Origin: Comamonadaceae bacterium ALPHA2B
Lineage (GTDB): Bacteria; Pseudomonadota; Gammaproteobacteria; Burkholderiales; Burkholderiaceae_C
Reading direction: 5' to 3'
Assembly: GCA_005503065.1 (NCBI GenBank)
Contig: SCOE01000025.1
Coordinates: 1-64,000 of the forward strand
Length of the DNA stretch: 64,000 nt
Positions 46,959 to 56,346 of the stretch are shown here, piece after piece. Made by a program: the position numbers and the translations under genes. Each line of letters starts with the position of its first letter. The stretch's first letter is position 1. The notes below the pieces were generated by a model. It saw only the letters and a list, made by a program, of their open reading frames with translations. It had not been told where the DNA came from and made no database searches.

Positions 46959-48170
46959 ATGAATCCCCTGCTCGCCAAGCTGCAGCCCTACCCCTTCGAG
47001 CGGCTGCGGCAGCTCTTCGCCGGCGTGACGCCCGATGCCGCGCACCGCCCCATCAGCCTGGGCATCGGCGAACCCAAGCACCCCACTCCCCCCTTCATCA
47101 GGGATGCGCTCGTGCAGGGCCTCGGCGCGCTGGCCGGCTACCCGGCCACGGCGGGCGAGCCGGCGCTGCGCGCCGCCTTCACCGGCTGGCTCAGCACGCG
47201 CTACGGCCTCGAACTCGACCCGGCCACGCAGGTGCTGCCGGTCAACGGGTCGCGCGAGGCGCTGTTCGCGCTGGCGCAAACGGTGGTCGACGCCAGCGTG
47301 AGCCCGGCGCCCGTCGTGGTCTCGCCCAATCCCTTCTATCAGATCTACGAAGGCGCGGCCCTGCTCGCGGGCGCAGACACCTGGTACGCGCCGAGCGATC
47401 CGGCGCGCAACTTCGCCGTCGACTGGGACAGCGTGCCCGAAGATGTCTGGGCGCGCACACAGCTGGTCTACGTGTGCTCGCCCGGCAACCCGACCGGTGC
47501 GGTCATGCCCCTGGACGAGTGGAAGAAGCTCTTCGCCCTGTCGGACCGGCACGGCTTCGTCATCGCCTCGGACGAGTGCTACAGCGAGATCTACTTCCGC
47601 GACGAGCCGCCCTTGGGCGGACTGGAGGCCGCGGCGAAGCTGGGCCGCGGCGATTTCCGCCGGCTGATCGCACTCACCTCCCTGTCCAAGCGCAGCAACG
47701 TGCCGGGTCTTCGCAGCGGTTTCGTGGCCGGCGACGCGTCCATCATCAAGAACTTCCTGCTGTATCGCACCTACCACGGCAGCGCCATGAGCGGCGCCGT
47801 CGCGGCCGCGAGCATCGCCGCCTGGGGGGACGAGACGCACGTGGTCGACAACCGCGCGCAGTACCGGGCCAAGTTCGCGGCCGTCACCCCTTTGCTCGAG
47901 CCGGTGCTCGACGTGCGGCTGCCCGATGCCAGCTTCTACCTCTGGGCCGGCGTGCCGCCGGGGTGGCGCGGTGACGACGCCGCCTTCGCGCGCGCCCTGT
48001 ACGCTCAATACAATGTGACAGTGCTGCCGGGCAGCTACCTCGCCCGAGCGTGGCAGGGCCAGAACCCCGGCCGCGGCCGCATCCGGATGGCGCTGGTGGC
48101 CGATACCGCCGAGTGCACCGAAGCCGCCCGGCGCATCGTCCGCTTCTGCCAGTCGAACCCCGGCGCCTGA
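46959..48170 (+). CDS. dapC: DapC, succinyldiaminopimelate transaminase
   Basis: 403-residue class I aminotransferase of lysine and peptidoglycan precursor synthesis, acting on N-succinyl-2-amino-6-oxopimelate. Seen: [20 protein letters not shown] start typical of Dap[40 protein letters not shown], and [17 protein letters not shown] with Lys244 as PLP lysine. It starts the run dapC-dapD-(pilU)-dapE, consistent with the succinylase branch. Distinguishing it from related AlaA/ArgD types rests on that context. Confidence 0.94.
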   Translation: MNPLLAKLQPYPFERLRQLFAGVTPDAAHRPISLGIGEPKHPTPPFIRDALVQGLGALAGYPATAGEPALRAAFTGWLSTRYGLELDPATQVLPVNGSREALFALAQTVVDASVSPAPVVVSPNPFYQIYEGAALLAGADTWYAPSDPARNFAVDWDSVPEDVWARTQLVYVCSPGNPTGAVMPLDEWKKLFALSDRHGFVIASDECYSEIYFRDEPPLGGLEAAAKLGRGDFRRLIALTSLSKRSNVPGLRSGFVAGDASIIKNFLLYRTYHGSAMSGAVAAASIAAWGDETHVVDNRAQYRAKFAAVTPLLEPVLDVRLPDASFYLWAGVPPGWRGDDAAFARALYAQYNVTVLPGSYLARAWQGQNPGRGRIRMALVADTAECTEAARRIVRFCQSNPGA

Positions 48171-48201
48171 AGCCTCTTCCTGTTCCTCCGACCCGTTTGC
48201 C

Positions 48202-49035
48202 ATGACCCAACAACTGCAACAGACCATCGACGCCGCGTGGGAGAACCGCGCCAACCTCTCGCCCGCGCAGGCGCCCAAGGAGGTCGTCGATGCGGTCGAG
48301 CACGTGATCGCCGAGCTCAACAACGGCCACCTGCGCGTGGCCACGCGCGAAGCCGTCGGGAAGTGGACCGTGCACCAGTGGATCAAGAAGGCGGTGCTGC
48401 TGTCCTTCCGCCTGAAGGACAACGAGCAGATCCAGGCCGGCTCGCTGGGCTTCTACGACAAGGTGCCGACCAAGTTCTCGCACCTGTCGGCCGGCGAGCT
48501 CAAGGAATCGGGCGTGCGCATCGTGCCGCCGGCGGTGGCACGCCGCGGCAGCTTCATCGCCAAGGGCGCGATCCTGATGCCCAGCTACGTGAACATCGGC
48601 GCCTACGTGGGCGAGGGCTCGATGGTGGACACCTGGGCCACCGTCGGCTCCTGCGCGCAGGTCGGTGCCAACGTGCACCTGTCGGGCGGCGTGGGCCTGG
48701 GCGGCGTGCTCGAACCCTTGCAGGCCAATCCGACCATCATCGAGGACAACTGCTTCATCGGCGCCCGCTCCGAGGTGGTCGAAGGCGTGATCGTCGAAGA
48801 GAACTCGGTGCTCGGCATGGGCGTGTACATCGGCCAGAGCACGCCGATCTTCAATCGCGACACCGGCGAGATCAGCTACGGCCGCGTGCCCTCGGGCAGC
48901 GTGGTCATCAGCGGCAGCCTGCCCAAGAAGACCAAGTCGGGCCAGGACTACAGCACCTACGCCGCGATCATCGTGAAGACGGTCGATGCGCAGACGCGCT
49001 CCAAGACCAGCCTCAACGACCTGCTGCGCGACTGA
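48202..49035 (+). CDS. dapD: DapD, tetrahydrodipicolinate N-succinyltransferase
   Basis: 277-residue trimeric left-handed beta-helix enzyme that succinylates tetrahydrodipicolinate. Seen: N-terminal helical domain ([20 protein letters not shown]), [29 protein letters not shown] with the hexapeptide pattern, and [35 protein letters not shown]. The length equals E. coli DapD (274) closely. It is followed by a terminator-like hairpin before the PilU-like gene. Confidence 0.97.
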   Translation: MTQQLQQTIDAAWENRANLSPAQAPKEVVDAVEHVIAELNNGHLRVATREAVGKWTVHQWIKKAVLLSFRLKDNEQIQAGSLGFYDKVPTKFSHLSAGELKESGVRIVPPAVARRGSFIAKGAILMPSYVNIGAYVGEGSMVDTWATVGSCAQVGANVHLSGGVGLGGVLEPLQANPTIIEDNCFIGARSEVVEGVIVEENSVLGMGVYIGQSTPIFNRDTGEISYGRVPSGSVVISGSLPKKTKSGQDYSTYAAIIVKTVDAQTRSKTSLNDLLRD

Positions 49036-49040
49036 ACGAG

Positions 49041-49062
49041 AAGGCCGCTGAAAAGCGGCCTT
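49041..49062 (+). terminator. Hairpin after dapD
   Basis: AAGGCCGCT-GAAA-AGCGGCCTT stem, followed by CCTGCTT, a weak T-run, so termination may be partial. Confidence 0.6.
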
Positions 49063-49099
49063 CCTGCTTGAACGCATACACCACCACCTGGAGGGCACG

Positions 49100-50251
49100 A
49101 TGGGAACGATGGACCGCATTCTTCGGCTGATGGCCGAGCGCAAGGCTTCGGACGTGTACCTGTCGGCCCACGCGCCGGCGCAGATCCGCATCAACGGCAA
49201 TTGCGTGCCGATCAACTCGCAGATCCTGCCGCCCGACGCGCCGCTGGAGCTGCTGCGCGAGGTGGTGGACCCGCTGCGCATCGGCGAGCTGGAACGCACC
49301 GGCGAGCTGAACATGGCGGTGGCCATCGAAGCCGTGGGCAATTTCCGAATCAGCGCGATGCGCCAGCGCGGCACCTACGCGGTGGTGGTGCGCTACATCG
49401 CCAACATCATCCCGGCCCTGGACCAGCTGAACCTGCCCGAGGTGCTCAAGTCGCTCATCATGGACAAGCGCGGGCTGATCCTGATGGTGGGCGCCACCGG
49501 AGCGGGCAAGACGACCACGCTGGCCTCGATGATCGACTACCGCAACGAGAACGCCTCGGGCCACATCCTGACGGTGGAGGAGCCGATCGAGTTCACCTAC
49601 GTGAACAAGATGTCGCTCATCAACCAGCGCGACGTGGGCAGCGACACGCAGTCGCTGTCCGTGGCATTGAAGAACGCGCTGCGCCAGGCGCCCGACGTGA
49701 TCCAGATCGGCGAGATCCGCGACCGCGAGACCATGACCGCGGCCATCGCCTATGCGCAGTCGGGCCACCTGTGCCTGGCCACGCTGCACGCCAACAACGC
49801 CTACCGTGCGCTCAACCGCATCCTCAGCTTCTACCCGGTCGAGGTGCGTCCGACCCTGCTGGGCGACCTGGCCGGCGCACTGCGCGCGGTGGTGGCGCAG
49901 CGCCTGCTGCGCACGCCGCGCGGCTCGCGCCTGCCGGCGGTGGAGGTGATGCTCAACACCGCGCTCGTGGCGGACCTGATCGAGAAGGGCGACTTCTCGG
50001 GCGTCAAGGAAGCCATGAACAACTCCATGGCCGAGGGCTCCCAGACCTTCGAGGAAGCCATCGCCAAGCTCATCCTTGACGGCCGCATCAGCCGCGAGGA
50101 AGGCCTGGCCCACGCCGACTCGCCCACCAACCTGATGTGGCGCCTGCAGAACCACAACGCCGCCCCCACCCGGCCCGACGCCGACCGCGCGCTGATGGAC
50201 CAGGTCGAGGCACCCACCTTCACCGAGATCACGCTGGACGTGCACCACTGA
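49100..50251 (+). CDS. PilU-like twitching motility ATPase
   Basis: 383-residue type IV pilus retraction ATPase of the PilT/PilU group. Seen: N-terminal PAS-like domain with [20 protein letters not shown], Walker [10 protein letters not shown] (residues about 132-140), Asp-box region VEEPIEF, Walker [12 protein letters not shown], and His-box [19 protein letters not shown]. The features resemble PilU more than PilT: a glutamate in VEEPIEF and a long C-terminus. It lies between dapD and dapE without other pilus genes around; PilT/PilU accessory function is inferred. SD GGAGGG lies upstream of the ATG. Confidence 0.9.
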   Translation: MGTMDRILRLMAERKASDVYLSAHAPAQIRINGNCVPINSQILPPDAPLELLREVVDPLRIGELERTGELNMAVAIEAVGNFRISAMRQRGTYAVVVRYIANIIPALDQLNLPEVLKSLIMDKRGLILMVGATGAGKTTTLASMIDYRNENASGHILTVEEPIEFTYVNKMSLINQRDVGSDTQSLSVALKNALRQAPDVIQIGEIRDRETMTAAIAYAQSGHLCLATLHANNAYRALNRILSFYPVEVRPTLLGDLAGALRAVVAQRLLRTPRGSRLPAVEVMLNTALVADLIEKGDFSGVKEAMNNSMAEGSQTFEEAIAKLILDGRISREEGLAHADSPTNLMWRLQNHNAAPTRPDADRALMDQVEAPTFTEITLDVHH

Positions 50252-50277
50252 GCACCGATCCAGCCACCACGTCCAGC

Positions 50278-51522
50278 ATGTCCCGCACGCTCCAGCTCGC
50301 CGAACAACTCATCTCCCGCCCGTCCGTCACGCCCGAGGACGCGGGCTGCCAACAACTGATCGGCGAGCGGCTCGCGAAACTGGGCTTCGCGCTCGAAACC
50401 ATCGAGAGCGGTCCGGCGAGCTTCCGCGTGACCAACCTCTGGGCGGTGCGGCGCCCCTCGAGTTCGAAGCCGAATCGGGATGCAGCGCCCGCGCCGCTTG
50501 CGCAGAGCGCTACCGAAACCATAGCGGACGCCGCACGTGCGACGCGCACCCTGGTGTTCGCCGGCCACACCGACGTGGTGCCCACCGGCCCGCTGGACCA
50601 GTGGACCAGCCACCCCTTCACGCCAACGCACCGCGACGGCCGCCTGTACGGCCGAGGCGCCTGCGACATGAAGAGCTCGCTGGCGGCCTTCGTGGTCGCC
50701 ATCGAGGAGTTCCTGGCCGCGAACCCGGACCCGGCCATCACGCTGGCCCTGCTGCTCACCAGCGACGAGGAAGGCCCCGCTCTCGATGGCACGGTCGTCG
50801 TCTGCAACGCGCTGGCCGCGCGCGGCGAGGTGCTCGACTGGTGCATCGTCGGCGAGCCGACCTCGGTCGAGCGCTGCGGCGACATGATCAAGAACGGCCG
50901 CCGCGGCACGATGAGCGGCAAGCTCACCGTGCATGGCGTGCAGGGCCACATCGCCTACCCGCACCTGGCGAAGAACCCGGTGCACGCCGTGGCGCCGGCG
51001 CTGGCCGAACTGGTGGCCATCAACGCCGCGGGCGGCTGGGACGCGGGCAACCGCTACTTCCAGCCCACCAGCTGGCAGATCAGCAACTTCCATGCGGGCA
51101 CCGGCGCGAGCAACGTCATCCCCGGCAGCGCGGTGATCGATTTCAACTTCCGCTTCTCGACGGAGTCCACGCCCGAATCGCTGAAGGCGCGCGTGACGGA
51201 GGTGCTGGACCGCCACGGCGTCGAGCACGACCTGACGTGGACCATCGGCGGCCTGCCCTTCCTGACCCACCCCGGCGCGCTGGTGGCTGCCGTGCAGGGC
51301 GCCGTCCGCAGCGAAACCGGCATCGAGACCGAGCTGTCCACCAGCGGCGGCACGAGCGACGCCCGCTTCATCGCCAAGGTGTGCGAACAAGTGGTCGAGC
51401 TCGGCCCGGTGAACGCCAGCATCCACAAGATCGACGAACACATCGAGGTGGATGCGATCGACACGCTCAAGAACATCTACCGGCGGACGATCGAGGCGCT
51501 GGAGGGGACGTTGGCGCGCTGA
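50278..51522 (+). CDS. dapE: DapE, succinyl-diaminopimelate desuccinylase
   Basis: 414-residue M20 metallohydrolase of lysine synthesis; E. coli DapE has 375. Seen: [25 protein letters not shown] start, metal motif [27 protein letters not shown] with the second aspartate, [11 protein letters not shown] with the catalytic glutamate, IVGEPTS, and the C-terminal [13 protein letters not shown]. The extra length lies in a roughly 25-residue stretch between NLWAVRR and TRTLVFAGH ([21 protein letters not shown] region), encoded by a family A repeat, a clear in-frame insertion. It ends 181 bases before prmB. Confidence 0.95.
   Translation: MSRTLQLAEQLISRPSVTPEDAGCQQLIGERLAKLGFALETIESGPASFRVTNLWAVRRPSSSKPNRDAAPAPLAQSATETIADAARATRTLVFAGHTDVVPTGPLDQWTSHPFTPTHRDGRLYGRGACDMKSSLAAFVVAIEEFLAANPDPAITLALLLTSDEEGPALDGTVVVCNALAARGEVLDWCIVGEPTSVERCGDMIKNGRRGTMSGKLTVHGVQGHIAYPHLAKNPVHAVAPALAELVAINAAGGWDAGNRYFQPTSWQISNFHAGTGASNVIPGSAVIDFNFRFSTESTPESLKARVTEVLDRHGVEHDLTWTIGGLPFLTHPGALVAAVQGAVRSETGIETELSTSGGTSDARFIAKVCEQVVELGPVNASIHKIDEHIEVDAIDTLKNIYRRTIEALEGTLAR
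50478..50525 (+). repeat. Paired-palindrome repeat, family A, inside dapE
   Basis: GATGCAGCGCCCGCGCCGCTTGC followed by GCTACCGAAACCATAGC, the family A order. It lies in frame in dapE and adds about 16 codons without a stop. The G/C hairpin is partly decayed (GCGCCCG faces a diverged arm), but the last palindrome (GCTA...ATAGC) is clear. Confidence 0.7.
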
Positions 51523-51525
51523 ATG

Positions 51526-51694
51526 CGGACAGCCGAACGCAGAGGTTCCGCAGAAGTCGCAGAAGAAGACATGGAAGCTGGCCTGCGCGTCCAGCGTTGG
51601 AGCGGGTCCCACGATCTCTCCCCACACCTTTTCGATTCTTGAATTTTTTGCGTCCTCTGCGAAACCTCTGCGCCCTCTGCGTTCGGCTGTCCGT
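51526..51694. repeat. MITE-like inverted repeat (CGCAGAGG family), copy 2
   Basis: GGACAGCCGAACGCAGAGG at the left end (51527-51545) and its exact inverse CCTCTGCGTTCGGCTGTCC at the right end (51675-51693). Inside each arm, further CGCAGA/TCTGCG units recur at roughly 9-12 base spacing. It occupies the dapE-prmB gap. The same ends flank 7658-7792. Confidence 0.85.
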
Positions 51695-51703
51695 CTTCCA
51701 TCC

Positions 51704-52582
51704 ATGCCCACCGTCCTGAACCTGATCGAACAATCCGCCGCCCGCCTCGATGCGGCCGGCGTGGGCTACGGCCACGGCACCACCAACGGCTTCGACGAGG
51801 CGGCCTGGCTGGTGCTGTGGCGGCTGCGGCTGCCGCTGGATGCGCTGGACGCGGTGGCCGAGCGCGAGGTATCGCCCGGCACGCAGGCGCAGGTCGAGGC
51901 CCTGGTCGACGAACGCATCGCGACGCGCAAGCCCGCGGCCTATCTCACGAAGGAGGCCTGGCTGCAGGGCGTGTCCTTCTACGTGGACGAGCGCGCCATC
52001 GTGCCGCGCAGCTTCATCGCCGAATTGATCGCCGACGGCAGCGTCGACCCGTGGCTGAACGACCGAACGCGGGCGGTGCTGGACCTGTGCACCGGCAACG
52101 GCAGCCTGGCCGTGCTCGCCGCCATGGCGTGGCCGGAGGTACACGTCGATGCCGCGGACATCTCGCCGCCCGCGCTGGAAGTCGCGGCGATCAACGTGGC
52201 ACGGCACGCGCTCGACGCGCGCATCACGCTGCGCGAGAGCGACGGCCTGGCCGCCCTGCCCGGCCCCTACGACCTGATCCTGTGCAACCCGCCCTACGTC
52301 AATGCGCAGAGCATGGCGGCGCTGCCGGCGGAGTACCGGGCCGAGCCCGAACTCGCGCTGGCCGGCGGCGAGGACGGCATGGACTTCGTGCGCCGGCTCT
52401 TCGCCGACGCGCCGGCGCGCATGACCGACGAGGCCGTGCTCGTGCTGGAGATCGGCAACGAACGCGCGCATTTCGAGGCGGCCTTTCCCGCCCTCGAAGT
52501 CGTCTGGCTCGAGACCAGCGCGGGCGACGAGCAGGTGCTGCTGCTCACACGCGAGGCGCTGGCCGCCATCGCACCGCCCTAA
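51704..52582 (+). CDS. prmB: PrmB, 50S ribosomal protein L3 glutamine methyltransferase
   Basis: 292-residue SAM-dependent methyltransferase modifying a glutamine of ribosomal protein L3. Seen: N-terminal helical domain with GVGYGHGTTNGFDEAAWLVLWRL, VPRSFIAELI, SAM motif VLDLCTGNGSLAVLAA, DISPPALEVA and the catalytic NPPYVNAQSM. The N-terminal HGTTNGFDEA sequence favours PrmB over the related PrmC. The start lies only 10 bases after the MITE-like repeat, so its leader is partly repeat sequence. Confidence 0.94.
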   Translation: MPTVLNLIEQSAARLDAAGVGYGHGTTNGFDEAAWLVLWRLRLPLDALDAVAEREVSPGTQAQVEALVDERIATRKPAAYLTKEAWLQGVSFYVDERAIVPRSFIAELIADGSVDPWLNDRTRAVLDLCTGNGSLAVLAAMAWPEVHVDAADISPPALEVAAINVARHALDARITLRESDGLAALPGPYDLILCNPPYVNAQSMAALPAEYRAEPELALAGGEDGMDFVRRLFADAPARMTDEAVLVLEIGNERAHFEAAFPALEVVWLETSAGDEQVLLLTREALAAIAPP

Positions 52583-52595
52583 CGGCCTGCCAAAA

Positions 52596-52652
52596 CGCTA
52601 TCGAACTCATAGCTGCTCGCGCCCGCTGGGCGGGCGCTGCAGCCACTTTTCC
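52596..52652 (-). repeat. Paired-palindrome repeat, family A, copy after prmB
   Basis: GCTATC-GAACTC-ATAGC followed by GCGCCCGC-TGG-GCGGGCGC and CTGCAGCC-ACTTTT. On the minus strand this is the same order as the other family A copies. It lies 14 bases after the prmB stop and could end its transcript. Confidence 0.85.
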
Positions 52653-52729
52653 CTTGGAATTCCTGCGCGACACGCAGGGCCCTGCCGCGCGCCCGGACAA
52701 AGCCGCGCCGGGATAATCGGACCCAGTCC

Positions 52730-54733
52730 ATGATCACCCTCAAGAACGTCATCCTGCGCCGCAGCGCCAAAGTGCTGCTCGACGGCGCCACCGTCACCAT
52801 CAACCCCGGCGAAAAGGTCGGCCTGGTCGGGCGCAACGGCGCCGGCAAGTCGACCCTGTTCGCGCTGCTCAACGGCGGCCTGCACGAGGACGGCGGCGAT
52901 TTCTCGATGCCCAGGCAATGGCGCCTGGCGCAAGTCGCGCAGAACATGCCCGAGACCAGCGAGTCGGCCACCGACTTCGTGGTGGCCGGAGACACGCGCC
53001 TGGCGGAGCTGCGCGAGCAGCTCGCCGCCGCGGAAATGGCACATGCCGCCAATCCGGACGATGCCGGCATGGCCCTGGCGCATGCCTACACCGACCTGGC
53101 CGACGCCGGCGAGCACGACGCGGTACCGCGCGCGCAGGCGCTCATCCTCGGCCTGGGCTTCAAGGTGCACGAGCTGGACCAGCCGGTCGACAGCTTCTCA
53201 GGCGGCTGGCGCATGCGCCTGCAGCTGGCGCGGGCGCTGATGTGCCCGAGCGACCTGCTGCTGCTCGACGAACCGACCAACCACCTGGACCTGGACGCGC
53301 TGGTGTGGCTCGAGGCCTGGCTGCAGCGCTATGCGGGCACCATGATCGTCATCAGCCACGACCGCGAGTTCCTCGACGCCGTGACCGACGTGACGCTGCA
53401 CATCGAGCACGCGAAGCTCACGCGCTACGGCGGCAACTACAGCAAGTTCGAAGAGATGCGCGCGCTGCAGATGGAGCAGCAGCAGGCTGCCTTCGCCAAG
53501 CAGCAGGAAAAGATCGCGCACCTGCAGAAGTTCATCGACCGCTTCAAGGCCAAGGCCAGCAAGGCCAAGCAGGCGCAAAGCCGGGTCAAGGCGCTGGAAC
53601 GCATGGAGAAGGTCGCACCCCTGCTGGCCGAGGCCGATTTCACATTCGAGTTCAAGGAGCCGGCGAACATCCCCAACCCGATGCTCACCATCGGCGACGC
53701 GAGCTTCGGATACGTGCAGGAGGATGCGCCGCCCAAGGTGATCCTCACGCACGTCAACCGCTCGGTGCTCGCGGGTCAGCGCATCGGCATCCTGGGCGCC
53801 AACGGCCAGGGCAAGTCGACGCTCGTGAAGACCATCGCGCGCGAGATGGGCGCGCTGGCCGGCACCGTGACCGAGGGCAAGGGCCTGAACATCGGCTATT
53901 TCGCGCAGCAGGAGCTCGACGTGCTGCACCCCGGCAGCAACCCGCTGGAGCACATGGTGCGGCTCGCGCGCGACCTCGGGCCCCAGTCGCGCGAGCGCAG
54001 CACCGAGCAGGACCTGCGCGGCTTCCTGGGCAGCTTCAACTTCAGCGGCGACATGGTCAAGCAGCCCGTGGGCACCATGAGCGGCGGCGAGAAGGCCCGG
54101 CTGGTGCTGGCGATGATGGTCTGGCAGCGACCCAACCTGCTGCTGCTGGACGAGCCGACCAACCACCTGGACCTGGCCACCCGCGAGGCGCTGGCCGTCG
54201 CGCTCAACGAATTCGAGGGCACGCTGATGCTGGTCAGCCACGACCGGGCGCTGCTGCGCTCGGTGTGCGACGAGTTCTGGCTGGTCGGCCGTGGCGCCGT
54301 GAAGGACTTCGACGGCGACCTCGACGACTACCAGCGCTACCTGCTCGACGAGGCCAAGCGCCAGCGCGAGCTGGCCAAGCAGGCCGCCGAGCCCCCCGCG
54401 CCCGCGCCAGCGCCCGTTGTGGCGGCTCCGACACCCGCACCGGCCCGGCCGTCCGAAGGCGACAGCCGCGCCCAACGCCAGCGCAGCGCGCAGGAGCGGC
54501 AGCAGCGTGCCGAGCAGACGCGCCCGCTGCGCAAGGAGCTGGCCGGCATCGACCAGCGGCTGGTCAGCGCCGGCGCCGAGAAGGCCGCGCTCGAGGCGCG
54601 GCTGGCGCAGCCCCTTCCCGCGCCCGAGATCGCCGATGCCGGCCGCCGCCTCAAGCTGCTGGGCGACGAGATCGAAGCCCTGGAGGAACGGTGGATGACG
54701 CTGTCGGAACAGATCGAGGCCCTTGCCGCCTGA
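52730..54733 (+). CDS. ABC-F family ATPase (YheS-like)
   Basis: 667-residue soluble protein with two ABC ATPase modules and no membrane part. Seen: Walker A GRNGAGKST (residues about 35-43), LDEPTNHLDLDALVWLE, a linker of about 80 residues with FAKQQEKIAHLQKFIDRFKAKASKAKQAQSRVKALERM abbreviated to KASKAKQAQSRVK (arm region), second Walker A GANGQGKST, SGGEKARLVLAMM, LDEPTNHLDLATREAL, then a C-terminal coiled coil from about residue 570. ABC-F proteins act on ribosomes. The layout matches YheS-type members (E. coli 637 residues). Confidence 0.93.
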   Translation: MITLKNVILRRSAKVLLDGATVTINPGEKVGLVGRNGAGKSTLFALLNGGLHEDGGDFSMPRQWRLAQVAQNMPETSESATDFVVAGDTRLAELREQLAAAEMAHAANPDDAGMALAHAYTDLADAGEHDAVPRAQALILGLGFKVHELDQPVDSFSGGWRMRLQLARALMCPSDLLLLDEPTNHLDLDALVWLEAWLQRYAGTMIVISHDREFLDAVTDVTLHIEHAKLTRYGGNYSKFEEMRALQMEQQQAAFAKQQEKIAHLQKFIDRFKAKASKAKQAQSRVKALERMEKVAPLLAEADFTFEFKEPANIPNPMLTIGDASFGYVQEDAPPKVILTHVNRSVLAGQRIGILGANGQGKSTLVKTIAREMGALAGTVTEGKGLNIGYFAQQELDVLHPGSNPLEHMVRLARDLGPQSRERSTEQDLRGFLGSFNFSGDMVKQPVGTMSGGEKARLVLAMMVWQRPNLLLLDEPTNHLDLATREALAVALNEFEGTLMLVSHDRALLRSVCDEFWLVGRGAVKDFDGDLDDYQRYLLDEAKRQRELAKQAAEPPAPAPAPVVAAPTPAPARPSEGDSRAQRQRSAQERQQRAEQTRPLRKELAGIDQRLVSAGAEKAALEARLAQPLPAPEIADAGRRLKLLGDEIEALEERWMTLSEQIEALAA

Positions 54734-54745
54734 GAAACCGCCACC

Positions 54746-55318
54746 ATGCCCTCCGCCACCGAACTTGCCCAGGGCGACCCGGCCCTGCTGGCCGCCATCC
54801 GCCGCAGCCGGCGCCTGCTGGGCCGCAAGGCGCTGATGGCCGCGGCAGCCAGCGCCGTGCCGGTGCCGGGCATCGACTTCGCTGCCGACGCCGCGCTGCT
54901 GGCTCGCCTGGTGCCGCAGATCAGCGCCGAGTTCGGCCTGGCCGCGCCGCAGATCGCGCACCTGTCGCCGCACCAGCGCGAACGGGTGATGCAGATGGCC
55001 GGCAGCCTGGGCACCGTGCTGGTCGGCAAACTCGTCACGCGCGACCTGCTCATGACGCTGGCACGGCACGCCGGCATGAAGCTCAGCGCCAAGCAGGCCG
55101 CGCGCTTCGTGCCGCTCGCGGGCCAGGTCGTATCGGCCGCGCTGGGCTACGCGGCGCTGCGCGCCATGGGCGAGCAGCACATCAAGGATTGCGTGCGCGT
55201 GGCGCGGGCGGCGCAGCTGGTGTTGCCCGCTCCAGCTGCCGGCACGGCCTCAGGAGCGGCGGCCGCCCTGCCCTCCGATGCCTCACGGCCCTTCTGGCGC
55301 CGGCTGGGCGCACGTTGA
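54746..55318 (+). CDS. Conserved hypothetical protein, glycine/alanine-rich, DUF697-like tail
   Basis: 190 residues. Seen: ALMAAAASAVPVPGIDFAADAALLARLVPQISAEFGL (mark VPVPGIDFAADAA), then a helical middle ending FVPLAGQVVSAALGYAALRAMGEQHIKDCV, which recalls the DUF697/EcsC type of membrane-associated hairpin, but the match is weak. The last 40 residues are disordered. Starts 12 bases after the ABC-F gene, so probably co-transcribed. Function unknown. Confidence 0.75.
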   Translation: MPSATELAQGDPALLAAIRRSRRLLGRKALMAAAASAVPVPGIDFAADAALLARLVPQISAEFGLAAPQIAHLSPHQRERVMQMAGSLGTVLVGKLVTRDLLMTLARHAGMKLSAKQAARFVPLAGQVVSAALGYAALRAMGEQHIKDCVRVARAAQLVLPAPAAGTASGAAAALPSDASRPFWRRLGAR

Positions 55319-55550
55319 GATCCAGCGATTGCGCGAAGGGCCATGCCCCGACAGCCGGGGTGGGCAAAGCATGGGCCGCCGCCAGGGTTTCACTTGATGG
55401 AATGAAATGAGTCTCAGTTTTCTGCGCGTCGCGTGGCATAGTGCGTTTTAGGGGAACGACACTAACATCGCCCGCCGCCGACGCGTTCACATGCCGGCGC
55501 CGGACCAGGAGAACGCAGGGTTCCCGCTTCGGAATCCGGGAGAACGAAGC

Positions 55551-55787
55551 ATGAACAACGACGAACTTGCAGCATCCGTGGAGCGGCTCATGAACTGGGT
55601 CGATTACTACCTGCACTGCGAACTCGACGACGAGTACCAGCACGAGAAGCCCCAGACCGCGCGCGTGCAGCTGGAGGCGGCCCTGAAAGAGGAACTGCTT
55701 CGCGCCCATGCGCACGGCGTGGTGGCCTCGGTCACTGCCGGCGCACGCGAGGCGCGCACCGGCACCGACAACGACTTGCTCGGCTGA
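55551..55787 (+). CDS. Small hypothetical acidic protein
   Basis: 78 residues beginning MNNDELAASVERLMNWVDYYLHCELDDEYQHEK, mostly helical and acidic, with no family I recognise. A GGGAGA stretch lies before the ATG. A longer frame from 55491 has a poor leader. It follows a 232-base gap in which I see no other gene. Confidence 0.65.
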   Translation: MNNDELAASVERLMNWVDYYLHCELDDEYQHEKPQTARVQLEAALKEELLRAHAHGVVASVTAGAREARTGTDNDLLG

Positions 55788-55828
55788 GTCCGGAGCAGGC
55801 AGGCGCGCGCCGCGATCCCGGGCGGCGC

Positions 55829-56266
55829 CTAATCAAACAGCGCGGTGTAGCGCCGCTGCATCTCCTGCGGGCTGACCTTCTCGATCTCGTGGCCGATCAG
55901 CCAGCGATGCCCAAAGGGGTCGCGCATGGTCCCCGAGCGCTCGCCATAGAAATGGTCTTCGGGCGCCCGCTCCAGCGTGCCGCCGGCGGAGACGGCCCGG
56001 GCCAACAGCGCGTCGGCATCGTCGACGTGCAGGTGCAGCGTCACCGGTGTCGCGCCCAGCCCTTCCGGGCTGCGCACGCCCATCTCGGGGTACTCCTCCG
56101 ACAGCATCAGTGTGTGGCCGTCCAGGTCCATCTCGGCATGGCCGACGCGGCCATCGGGCTCCGTCAGCCGGAACATTTCGGATGCACCGAAGGCGCGGGT
56201 GTAGAAGTCCATCGCTGCGCGCGCGTCTCGAACGCACAGGTAGGCATAGAGGGCGTGGATGGCCAT
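55829..56266 (-). CDS. VOC family (glyoxalase/PhnB-like) protein
   Basis: 145-residue vicinal-oxygen-chelate protein. Seen: ALYAYLCVRDARAAMDFYTRAFGASEMFRL, the VOC opening, HAEMDLDGHTLMLSEE with a metal-ligand type motif, and DPFGHRWLIGHEIEKVSPQEM at the end, similar to PhnB-like proteins. Function unknown; PhnB homologues are not phosphonate enzymes in general. It is followed by an AraC-type gene on the same strand at 56347. Confidence 0.88.
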   Translation of the reverse strand: MAIHALYAYLCVRDARAAMDFYTRAFGASEMFRLTEPDGRVGHAEMDLDGHTLMLSEEYPEMGVRSPEGLGATPVTLHLHVDDADALLARAVSAGGTLERAPEDHFYGERSGTMRDPFGHRWLIGHEIEKVSPQEMQRRYTALFD

Positions 56267-56346
56267 GCAAGCTCCATGTGGGTGGTGGGCGATGGCCGAA
56301 TTCTGGGGCCGCGCGCCGACGGCGTCTTGCAGGAATCTGACCTTGT

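Noticed and set aside
51526-51694. CRISPR-like array of CGCAGAGG units
   Set aside because: Units are short, imperfect and partly inverted; there are no regular spacers and no cas genes.
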